Below are positions 53,487 to 61,254 of a DNA stretch of 64,000 nucleotides, in pieces; position 1 is the stretch's first letter; each line of letters starts with the position of its first letter. The DNA lies in NCBI RefSeq assembly GCF_040655735.1, contig NZ_JBFAKK010000008.1, forward strand, positions 337,362 through 401,361, written 5' to 3'. The DNA is from Phytomonospora sp040655735 (GTDB lineage Bacteria > Actinomycetota > Actinomycetes > Mycobacteriales > Micromonosporaceae). The position numbers and the translations under genes are program-made. Below the pieces are notes generated by a model. It made no database searches and was not told where the DNA came from. It saw only the letters and a list, made by a program, of their open reading frames with translations.

Positions 53487-55772
53487 TTGAGCCTATTCGC
53501 GCACAGTGCGAACCCAAATAAAGTTCGTCATCTTCTTCGTGATCATTCGATCTGTGTGGGGGAGCTGGCATCGAGGTTCGCTGCCACCTTTGGCCTCAGC
53601 GAGATCGCTTATGCCGTTGGCCTTCTCCATGATTGCGGCAAGGCGGGCTGTGCCTGGCAGACTGGGCTGCTGCGTGCCGAGCGAATACCTGGTCCGGTGG
53701 GGCTGGACCATAAGAGCCTGGGGTACCAGCTCGGAACTGAGATCGGGCTGGGGCCATTCGCGTTGACCTTGCACGGCCACCATGGCGGCTTGACCGCCGA
53801 CAAGACCGCAAGGTTGGCTGTGGCAAACCTCAGTTCCGATGCGATCGCGAACATGGCCGACGCCCGTTCCCGGCTCAACGACTTCCTTCCCGAAGCGGCC
53901 GCACTAAAGATCGATCTACCGTCGTTTCCGGGCCGTACCGTCCTCGATCTGGCGGTGCGGATGGTCTTCAGTGCATTGTGCGACGCCGATTTCCTCGACA
54001 CCGAGGCACATTTCTCGTCGCGTCCGGGTCCGCTGCTGCGGCCGGTGGCTGATTTCTCGGTTCTGGCTGACCGGTACACCAGCAACCGCCGCAGGTATCT
54101 CGCGGAGCGTGCCGCTGAGCATCCTGAGCGGGCGGCTTCGCCGATGAACGCCGCTCGTGAGGCGCTCTACGACGCGTGCGTGAGTGCGGCTGAAGGCCCG
54201 CGGGGGATGTATCGCGTCGCGGCGGGAACCGGTGCGGCCAAGACGATCGGGGCGGGCGGGTTCGCTCTTGGCCACACGGCACGCCATGGGCACAAGCGCG
54301 TGATCGTGGCAGTGCCGTTCCAGACCATCACCGAGCAAAACGCGGGCGTCTACCGGGACTTGCTGGCGGCCCCCGGTGAACAGGTGGTGCTGGAGCATCA
54401 CAGTGGTGTCGACATCGACCGTGCCCGGGCCGATGCGCCGTGGGAGCGTACGGCCGCGGAGAACTGGGATGCGCCGTTCGTGGTGACCACGACGGTGCAG
54501 TTGTTCAACTCGCTGTTCGGTCGCAAACCCTCGGTGATGCGCAAGGTCCACCGCCTGGCCAACTCGGTGATCGTGCTCGACGAGGTCCAGGCTCTGCCTC
54601 CGCGGCTTTTGGTGCCGATCCTCGACGGGCTGCGCATCCTGGTGGAGCACTTCGGGTGCACGGTGCTGCTGTCGACGGCGACACAACCTGACTTCTGGCA
54701 CCTGGGGCCGTTCCAGGATTTCGCGTTCACCGACATCTCGGTGGATCCGGCCGCGATGGCGCCTGTGGCTGGGCGCGTGCGATATGTGTGGTGGGCCGGT
54801 GAGCGGCCGACGTTGGCCGAGGTCGCCGAAGCCGCCGCCGCCGATGGTTCCGCGCTGGTCGTGGTCGGTTTGACCAAGGACGCGCGGGTCGTTGCCGAGC
54901 ATTGGCGCAATGCCATGGGCCTCAAGGCGGCCTGGCATCTGTCGAAGCGGATGGCCCCGGCGCATCGCCGCCGTGTCTTGCGGCGTGTCCGTCAGCGCTT
55001 GGCGGAAGGACTGCCGGTGCTGCTGGTGTCGACGTCGCTGATCGAGGCCGGCGTGGATGTGGACTTCCCGAAGGGATACCGGGCCAAGGGCGCAGCGGAC
55101 TCCTATGTCCAGTGCGCCGGCCGGGTCAACAGGGAAGGACTCCTCGCCGGCGGCGGTGTGCTGGTCATCTTCGATCCCGTCGACGGGGGCGTCCCGCCGG
55201 GCGCGCGAACACTGGCGTCGCGCACCGCTGTGCGGTTCGGGCCCGGGAGGGCAGATCTCACCGACGCCGCTGCGCACCTGGCGTACTGGGGAGACGTCTA
55301 CGACCGGCTTGATGTTGAAGGATCCGACGGGGTCGGCAAGACCGTCCAGAAGCATCGCCGCCGGCTGGACTTCCAGTCGGTCACCGACGGCCCGGTCACC
55401 GATCACGCCACCGGCGCACGGGACCGCACGAAGGCGTTTCGGATGATCACCGACGACCAGATCTCGATCCTGGTGCCCCAAGCAGCCCGCGACAGCGAAG
55501 CCGACGACGGCGGGCGAGGCGAGTACCAGCGTGTCAAGGACCTGATCGTCCAGGTCCGCGCCGGCCGTGACGTCGGCGACGGCCTGCGGGCCTTGCAGCC
55601 CTACACCACGACCCTGCATGCCGGCGCGGTTCGCGACCCTGTGGTCGCGATGCGGCTGCTTCCCGTGCTGGGCGACCCCACTCAGGTCGGCTCCCTCGTG
55701 GAGTGGGACGGCGACTACGACGAGATCACCGGAATGGTTTTGGAGTTGACAGTGGAGGACCTGACGATATGA
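53487..55772 (+). CDS. cas3: Cas3 helicase-nuclease (type I-C)
   Basis: The protein has 761 residues from TTG 53487, with AGGAG 5 nt upstream (53477-53481) and the family start MSLFAHSA. The longer ATG at 53373 adds 38 residues without family resemblance. HD nuclease: His6, LLHDCGK (His48, Asp49), HGHHGG. Helicase: Walker A AGTGAAKT (Ala for the usual Gly before Lys), Walker B VIVLDEVQ, motif III STATQP, motif V LVSTSLIEAGVDVD, motif VI QCAGRVNREG. It unwinds and degrades DNA recognised by the Cascade encoded downstream. Its stop overlaps cas5 by 4 nt. Confidence 0.95.
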   Translation: MSLFAHSANPNKVRHLLRDHSICVGELASRFAATFGLSEIAYAVGLLHDCGKAGCAWQTGLLRAERIPGPVGLDHKSLGYQLGTEIGLGPFALTLHGHHGGLTADKTARLAVANLSSDAIANMADARSRLNDFLPEAAALKIDLPSFPGRTVLDLAVRMVFSALCDADFLDTEAHFSSRPGPLLRPVADFSVLADRYTSNRRRYLAERAAEHPERAASPMNAAREALYDACVSAAEGPRGMYRVAAGTGAAKTIGAGGFALGHTARHGHKRVIVAVPFQTITEQNAGVYRDLLAAPGEQVVLEHHSGVDIDRARADAPWERTAAENWDAPFVVTTTVQLFNSLFGRKPSVMRKVHRLANSVIVLDEVQALPPRLLVPILDGLRILVEHFGCTVLLSTATQPDFWHLGPFQDFAFTDISVDPAAMAPVAGRVRYVWWAGERPTLAEVAEAAAADGSALVVVGLTKDARVVAEHWRNAMGLKAAWHLSKRMAPAHRRRVLRRVRQRLAEGLPVLLVSTSLIEAGVDVDFPKGYRAKGAADSYVQCAGRVNREGLLAGGGVLVIFDPVDGGVPPGARTLASRTAVRFGPGRADLTDAAAHLAYWGDVYDRLDVEGSDGVGKTVQKHRRRLDFQSVTDGPVTDHATGARDRTKAFRMITDDQISILVPQAARDSEADDGGRGEYQRVKDLIVQVRAGRDVGDGLRALQPYTTTLHAGAVRDPVVAMRLLPVLGDPTQVGSLVEWDGDYDEITGMVLELTVEDLTI

Positions 55773-56446
55773 ACAGACACGACTTCCTGGCCAGGCTGCC
55801 CCGCGACGCTGAACGGAACCTGCCGGTAGCGGTGCAGGTGAGCGGCCCCGGCGCCTTGTTCTCCCGACCGGAGTTCAAGGCCGAACGCCTCACCTACCCC
55901 GTCATGCCGCCCAGCGCCGCCAAAGGAGTCCTCGAGGCGATCTTCTGGAAGCCCGAGATGCGCTACCAGATAGCCGCGATCGAAGTCCTGGCACCGATCA
56001 GGCAGTTCACCGTCCGCCGCAACGAAACCCACGACGTGGCCCCACTGCGCGAGGCCGCCAAAGGCATCCGCCGCATCGACACCGCCGCCACCCGCGACCA
56101 ACGCAACGCCGTGTGCCTGCGCGATGTCGCCTACCGGATCCACGCCCTCATCCACACCCAGCCGCACGCGACGAAGCCGGTAACGGCCTACCGCGACCAG
56201 TTCCAGCGACGCGTCAAGCGTGGCGCCTGCTTCCAGCAGCCCTACCTGGGTGCTAAAGAGTTCAGCGCCGACTTCGGGCCCATCGACGCCGACATCGCAC
56301 CCATCAACCGCAGCGAAGACCTCGGCATCATGCCCCACACCGTCGCCTACGACGGCACCACGCACTCGTGGTTCACCGCGGTCCTCGACCGTGGCGTGCT
56401 GTGGATCCCCGCCCAGGGCATCCCGGTACCCGCAGGGGTCGTCTGA
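55769..56446 (+). CDS. cas5c: Cas5c (Cas5d) crRNA-processing subunit
   Basis: The protein has 225 residues; ATG 55769 overlaps the cas3 stop and GGAGG lies 10 nt upstream. Typical Cas5c beginning (VQVSGPGALFSRPEFKAERLTYPVMPPSAAKGVLEAIFW), with Tyr43 matching the catalytic Tyr of Bacillus halodurans Cas5d. In type I-C this protein replaces Cas6. It cuts pre-crRNA at the 3' base of the repeat hairpin, leaving an 11-nt handle, and it caps the 5' end in Cascade. The remaining catalytic residues could not be placed confidently by eye. Confidence 0.93.
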   Translation: MNRHDFLARLPRDAERNLPVAVQVSGPGALFSRPEFKAERLTYPVMPPSAAKGVLEAIFWKPEMRYQIAAIEVLAPIRQFTVRRNETHDVAPLREAAKGIRRIDTAATRDQRNAVCLRDVAYRIHALIHTQPHATKPVTAYRDQFQRRVKRGACFQQPYLGAKEFSADFGPIDADIAPINRSEDLGIMPHTVAYDGTTHSWFTAVLDRGVLWIPAQGIPVPAGVV

Positions 56447-58299
56447 TGCTGCTGCAGCGCCTCATCCAGTTCCGCGCCGGCGAAGACGACGACCAGCAGA
56501 TCCCCTTCTACGCCACCAAACCGGTCCGATGGGTCCTCGACCTCAACGGCGACGGATCGCTCGCCTCAACCGAGCTCACCGAACTTTCGGGCGAAGGCAA
56601 AGCCGCCAACCGCGGTATCCCACGCACCGTCCCCTCGGTCACCAAGACTTCCGGGATCGCCCCGGCGATCGCCACCGACACCATCGAGTACGTCCTGGGC
56701 TGGGTCACCGACGACCCGAAGGTCTCGGTCAAACCCGAACGCGTCGCCGCCTGCCACGAAGCGTTCATCGCCCTCAACCAGCAATGGGCACATGCCGACC
56801 CGGGCGGCCCGGCCCCAGCGATCGCCGCGTTCTACACCAACGCCACCACAACCCTGGTCACCCAACCAGACAAGTGGTCACGTGGGGACCTCGTCGAAAT
56901 CCTCGTCGACGGACGGCCAGCTGCGGCAACGACGTCGGCGAGGACCTTCTGGGCGACAGTGGCCGCCACCCGCAAAGGAAGCGGCCGTGTCGGCCTGTGC
57001 CTGGTGTGCGCGCGACCTGGGGCGCTGCTCAACACCATCCCGCGGCAGCTTCCCGTCCGCCTGGTCCCCGGCGCCACCCAAAGCGCCTCGCTGATCAGCG
57101 TCAACAAGTCAACTCACGGATTCCAGCAGGCCACCGGCCTGGGACACACCCCGATCTGTGAGACCTGTGGTCTCAAAGTCATGGACTCCCTGGAGGCCCT
57201 GCTCGGCGACGGTGACCACAGCACCTTCGGCGGCGACTCCCGCATGATCTGGTGGGTCCCGTCCGGTGGTGACTTCGACGCCGACGTCTACGCCCACCCC
57301 GACGACCACCTCGACGAAGTCCACGCCCTGATCGCCGCGGCCAACAAAGGCCAAGCCGCCACCGTCGAGGCGGCTGACACCGCGATCCTTGAACGGTTTT
57401 GTGCCTTGACCATCGGCGGCAACGTCGCCCGCGTCATGATCCGCAACTGGGTCGACATGCCACTCACCGAGGTCCAACACAACCTCGGACGCTGGTTCAC
57501 CGACATCGCCGTCCCCGGCCAGGCCCCCGGGGCCTTCACCTATCCCGGACTAGGGCGCCTCGCCCTGGCCGCAGGTCGCTTTGGCGACGGCCTGGCCACC
57601 ACCACTGAGGGCTCCGCTCGTACCGGCTACGCCCGCTTCGACGCCAAAGGCGCCGACCGTCCCGACGGTGTCTACCGGGGTCTCCTCGAAGCGGCCCTCT
57701 ACGCCAAACGCCTGCCCTCCGGCCTGTCCCGCCACATCCTGCACCGGATCCGACGCGATGGACGCGTCGACGACCTGCGCGCCGCGCTCGTCCAACTCTG
57801 CGTCCGCCGCAACGACCCCCGATACCGCACCGAGGAGCACATGAGCATCAACACCGACCTCGCCACCAGCCCCGGCTTCATCGCAGGCCGCCTCTTCGCC
57901 TCCTACGAATACCTCCAATGGGCCGCCAGCAACCCAGCCCGCAAAGGCACCGACGACAAGCCCACCCGCGCCGACGGCGTCAACACCACCTTCACCCACA
58001 AGTACTTCGCCGGCGCCATGACCAACCCCCAGCGAGCCCTCACCGCAGGCGCACGACTGGCCCCCGCCTGGCTGAAGAACATCCAAAGACACAGCCCCGC
58101 CCGCAGTGTCTGGATCACCCGCCAACTCGACGAACTCACCGACCAACTCGCCCACGCCGGCGGCGCTCACCGCACCGCCATGGCCGCCCAGCAGCACCAC
58201 TTCGTCTTGGGCTACCACCACCAGCGCCACGCGCGCTTCGCTCCCAAGCCCGACACCGACACCAGCACCAACACCGCCCCGGAAGGACCCCAGCAGTGA
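56446..58299 (+). CDS. cas8c: Cas8c (Csd1) large Cascade subunit
   Basis: The protein has 617 residues; its ATG at 56446 shares one base with the cas5c stop (TGATG). The Csd1 pattern starts MLLQRLIQF...FYATKPVRWVLDLNGDG and a Cys pair in each of GLCLVCARPG and TPICETCGLK suggests a zinc site at about 187-240. The C-terminal helical half (NTTFTHKYFAGAMTNPQRALTAG) includes the part that in type I-C supplies an internally translated Cas11. It recognises the PAM and starts unwinding. Not fused or truncated. Confidence 0.95.
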   Translation: MLLQRLIQFRAGEDDDQQIPFYATKPVRWVLDLNGDGSLASTELTELSGEGKAANRGIPRTVPSVTKTSGIAPAIATDTIEYVLGWVTDDPKVSVKPERVAACHEAFIALNQQWAHADPGGPAPAIAAFYTNATTTLVTQPDKWSRGDLVEILVDGRPAAATTSARTFWATVAATRKGSGRVGLCLVCARPGALLNTIPRQLPVRLVPGATQSASLISVNKSTHGFQQATGLGHTPICETCGLKVMDSLEALLGDGDHSTFGGDSRMIWWVPSGGDFDADVYAHPDDHLDEVHALIAAANKGQAATVEAADTAILERFCALTIGGNVARVMIRNWVDMPLTEVQHNLGRWFTDIAVPGQAPGAFTYPGLGRLALAAGRFGDGLATTTEGSARTGYARFDAKGADRPDGVYRGLLEAALYAKRLPSGLSRHILHRIRRDGRVDDLRAALVQLCVRRNDPRYRTEEHMSINTDLATSPGFIAGRLFASYEYLQWAASNPARKGTDDKPTRADGVNTTFTHKYFAGAMTNPQRALTAGARLAPAWLKNIQRHSPARSVWITRQLDELTDQLAHAGGAHRTAMAAQQHHFVLGYHHQRHARFAPKPDTDTSTNTAPEGPQQ

Positions 58300-59177
58300 C
58301 CAACGCCCACCTCGACCCGGCCATTCGCCACGACGTCGTCATCTACTTCGACGTCACCGACGGCAACCCCAACGGCGACCCCGACGGCGCCAACCAGCCC
58401 CGCATCGACGACACCACCGGCGAAGGCCTGGTCACCGACGTCGCCATCAAACGCAAGATCCGCAACACCGTGTCCCTCCTCAAAGGCGACGACCCCCGCT
58501 ACGGGATATTCGTCGAAGCCGGCCACGCCCTCAACACCCGCATCGACAAAGCCCTCAAAGAGTCCGCAGGCGACCCTGCCGACGCCCGCACCTGGCTCTG
58601 CGACCACTACTTCGACATCCGCACCTTCGGTGCGGTTCTGTCCACCGGAGCCAAAGTCGAAGGCAAGAAAGGCCGCGGCGCAGGACAGATCTACGGACCC
58701 GTCCAGCTCACCTTCGCCCGCAGCGTCGACCCCATCGACCCCACCACACACGCCATCACCCGCGTCACCCAGACCAAACAAGAAGACATCGACAAAGGCG
58801 AGTCCACCGAGATGGGCAGCAAGTGGACCGTCCCCTATGGCCTCTACCGGGCCCACCTGTTCTACTCCGCCCCCCGCGCCGCACAGACCGGGATCACCGG
58901 CGACGACCTCGCCGTGCTCTGGCAATCCATCGAAATGATGTTCGAGCACGACCGCTCGGCCACCCGCGGCGAGATGAAACTCTGCGGCCTCTACGTCTTC
59001 AACCACCCCAACAGCCTCGGCGCCGCCAGCGCCCACTCCCTCACCAGCCGCATCGACGTCAAAGCCACCAACCCCGACAAGCCCGCACGCCGCCACACCG
59101 ACTACACCCGCACCATCGCCACCGACGACCTGCCCACCGGCATCACCTGCACCACTCTCGTGGACCTGTGGCCATGA
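58296..59177 (+). CDS. cas7c: Cas7c (Csd2) backbone subunit
   Basis: The protein has 293 residues from GTG 58296, overlapping the cas8c stop by 4 nt (GTGA). Csd2 signature: IRHDVVIYFDVTDGNPNGDPDGANQPRID at 12-40 (G-NPNGDPD), VTDVAIKRKIRNTV, DIRTFGAVLSTGAK, and DRSATRGEMKLCGLYVF near the end. About six or seven copies coat the crRNA in the type I-C complex. Length is normal for the family. Confidence 0.95.
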   Translation: MTNAHLDPAIRHDVVIYFDVTDGNPNGDPDGANQPRIDDTTGEGLVTDVAIKRKIRNTVSLLKGDDPRYGIFVEAGHALNTRIDKALKESAGDPADARTWLCDHYFDIRTFGAVLSTGAKVEGKKGRGAGQIYGPVQLTFARSVDPIDPTTHAITRVTQTKQEDIDKGESTEMGSKWTVPYGLYRAHLFYSAPRAAQTGITGDDLAVLWQSIEMMFEHDRSATRGEMKLCGLYVFNHPNSLGAASAHSLTSRIDVKATNPDKPARRHTDYTRTIATDDLPTGITCTTLVDLWP

Positions 59178-59818
59178 CCCCACCCACCAGCGCCGGCAGT
59201 GAGGACCAAGCAAGCATCCCGCTGTCGGCGCTGGAGCACTACGCCTACTGCCCCCGCCAAAGCGGACTGATCCACATCGAAGGAATCTGGGCCGAAAACA
59301 TCGACACCGTCCGCGGCGACCTCGCCCACCACACCGTCGACCTGCCCGGCACCACCACTCGACACGGCACCACCACCATCCGATCCCTACCCGTCTACAG
59401 CGACGTCCACGGCCTCCACGGCATCTGCGACCTCGTCGAAATCACCGGACGCACAGCGATCCCCGTCGAATACAAGATCTCCCGCTACCGGACCGGCAGC
59501 CCCGCCGAGATCCAACTCGCCGGACAAGCGATCTGCCTCCGCGAAGCCGGCTACACCGTCGACCACGGCTACATCTACTCCACCAGCCAACGCCGACGAC
59601 ACCACGTCGACATCACCCCCGAACTAGTCGCCCGGGCAATCACCGCGGCCACCGCCATCCGCCGACTCCTCGCCAGCCAACAACTCCCGCCGGCCGTCAA
59701 CGACCAGCGCTGCCGCCGGTGCTCCCTCAAAGAAGAATGCCTCCCCGAACTCACCCAGCACCCCACCACCACTATCGACCTATTCCGCGCCCGCCCTGAA
59801 GGGACATGGCGTGACTGA
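59174..59818 (+). CDS. cas4: Cas4 exonuclease (spacer adaptation)
   Basis: The protein has 214 residues; ATG 59174 overlaps the cas7c stop. RecB-type nuclease motif: Asp86 in GICDLVEI, Glu99-x-Lys101 in PVEYKIS. Fe-S cluster cysteines: Cys26 (YAYCPRQS) and Cys181, Cys184, Cys190 (CRRCSLKEEC). All four are present. It trims and selects PAM-bearing prespacers for Cas1-Cas2. Its end overlaps cas1 by 8 nt. Confidence 0.95.
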   Translation: MTPPTSAGSEDQASIPLSALEHYAYCPRQSGLIHIEGIWAENIDTVRGDLAHHTVDLPGTTTRHGTTTIRSLPVYSDVHGLHGICDLVEITGRTAIPVEYKISRYRTGSPAEIQLAGQAICLREAGYTVDHGYIYSTSQRRRHHVDITPELVARAITAATAIRRLLASQQLPPAVNDQRCRRCSLKEECLPELTQHPTTTIDLFRARPEGTWRD

Positions 59819-60839
59819 ACTCCACAACACCCTCTACGTCCAAACCCCCGGAACCAGCCTCCACCTCGACGGTGACGCCCTGCGCATCCACCACCCCGAC
59901 GACGACCGCACCCGCCGCCTGCCCCTGACACGGCTCAACCAGATCGTGCTCTTCGGCGGAGCCAACATCTCCCAAGACCTCACCCTGCGCTGCGCCGCCG
60001 ACGGCCGGGGCGTCACCTGGCTGACCGGCATGGGCCGCTTCCTCGCCCGCATCAGCGGCCCCACCACGGGAAACCCACTCCTGCGCACCGCCCAGCACAA
60101 CGCCCACAACAGCACCCCCGCGCGCCTGCACATCGCCCGCGCCTTCCTCGCCGGAAAACTCCACAACAGCCGGCAAGTTCTTCTCCGCTCCGCCCGCGAC
60201 CTCACCGGCACCCGCCAAACCAAGACCCGCGAAGCCGCAGACAACCAAGCCCGGCTACTCCCCAAACTCCCCGACGCCGACAACATCGACACCCTCCTGG
60301 GCATCGAAGGAACCGCCGCCCGCGACTACTTCAACGCCTTCCCACACCTCATCGCCGCCCACACCGGCATGACCTTCACCCTCCGCACCCGCCGACCACC
60401 CCTCGACCCCGTCAACTGCCTGCTCTCCTTCCTCTACGGCATGCTCCGCGTGGCCGTGCACGGCGCCCTCGAAAACGCCGGTCTCGACCCCTACATCGGC
60501 TACCTCCACGCCATCCGCCCAGGAAAACCAGCACTAGCCCTCGACCTCATGGAAGAGTTCCGCCCACTCCTGGCCGACCGCCTCGCCCTGACACTCATCA
60601 ACCGCAAAGAAATCACCGACGACCACTTCGAACACCTCCCCGCCGGCGCCGTGCGATTCACCGACGACGGCCGCCGCGCCGTCCTCAACGCCTGGCAACA
60701 CAGCAGAACCCGCACCTGGCCCCACAAGCACCTAGACCGCGACATCCCCGCCGCCCTACTGCCCCTCGTCCAAGCCCGCATCCTCGCCCGCCACCTACGC
60801 GGAGACCTCGACACATACCTCCCCTGGACACCAGCCTGA
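59811..60839 (+). CDS. cas1: Cas1 integrase (type I-C)
   Basis: The protein has 342 residues from GTG 59811. Metal ligands are visible: Glu166 (LLGIEGTAARDYF), His233 (GYLHAIRPGKPALALDLMEEFR) and Glu248 or Asp245. Length and motifs are normal. With Cas2 it inserts new spacers at the leader-proximal repeat; both arrays have intact leaders for this. The stop overlaps the cas2 start by 1 nt. Confidence 0.96.
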   Translation: MTELHNTLYVQTPGTSLHLDGDALRIHHPDDDRTRRLPLTRLNQIVLFGGANISQDLTLRCAADGRGVTWLTGMGRFLARISGPTTGNPLLRTAQHNAHNSTPARLHIARAFLAGKLHNSRQVLLRSARDLTGTRQTKTREAADNQARLLPKLPDADNIDTLLGIEGTAARDYFNAFPHLIAAHTGMTFTLRTRRPPLDPVNCLLSFLYGMLRVAVHGALENAGLDPYIGYLHAIRPGKPALALDLMEEFRPLLADRLALTLINRKEITDDHFEHLPAGAVRFTDDGRRAVLNAWQHSRTRTWPHKHLDRDIPAALLPLVQARILARHLRGDLDTYLPWTPA

Positions 60840-61129
60840 TGGACCTTCTCGTCACCTACGACGTCGACACCACCACCCGCGCCGGCCAACGACGCCTGCG
60901 CCGCGTAGCCAAAATCTGCGAAGGCTACGGACAACGCGTCCAGTACTCCGTCTTCGAAGTCGTCTGCAGCGACATCGAAAGACTCAAACTCACCGCCGCC
61001 CTCACCGACGCCATCAGCACCGAAACCGACAACATCCGGATCTACAAACTCCCCCAAGGCGCACTAGACAACGTCGAACACCTCGGCATCACCACACACC
61101 TCGACCACCGAGGCCCGCTAGTGATCTAG
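60839..61129 (+). CDS. cas2: Cas2 (type I-C)
   Basis: The protein has 96 residues. Ferredoxin-like core MDLLVTYDVDT with the conserved Asp8, RVQYSVFEV strand and SDIERLKLTAAL helix. It forms the structural core of the Cas1-Cas2 complex. Its stop codon abuts the array 2 leader (TAG, then GAACCCC), so the operon and array 2 leave no space between them. Confidence 0.95.
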   Translation: MDLLVTYDVDTTTRAGQRRLRRVAKICEGYGQRVQYSVFEVVCSDIERLKLTAALTDAISTETDNIRIYKLPQGALDNVEHLGITTHLDHRGPLVI

Positions 61130-61254
61130 GAACCCCAAGCACACACGCGACACGCCAACCGTTCTCAAGCCCCATAGGGGACAAACAACGCTGAAACGCG
61201 GCGTGCAGTCCCGCCCAACTACGGCACTAGCCAGAGTTTCAGCAGCTCAACAAC
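61129..61254 (+). promoter_or_regulatory. Leader of CRISPR array 2
   Basis: 126 bp between cas2 and the first repeat. It shares GGAACCCCAAG, ACACGCGACACG and GTTCTCAA with leader 1 at matching distances, and has its own inverted repeat CCCCATAGGGG where leader 1 has CCTTCGAAGG. Sequence in between is not conserved. Confidence 0.75.
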
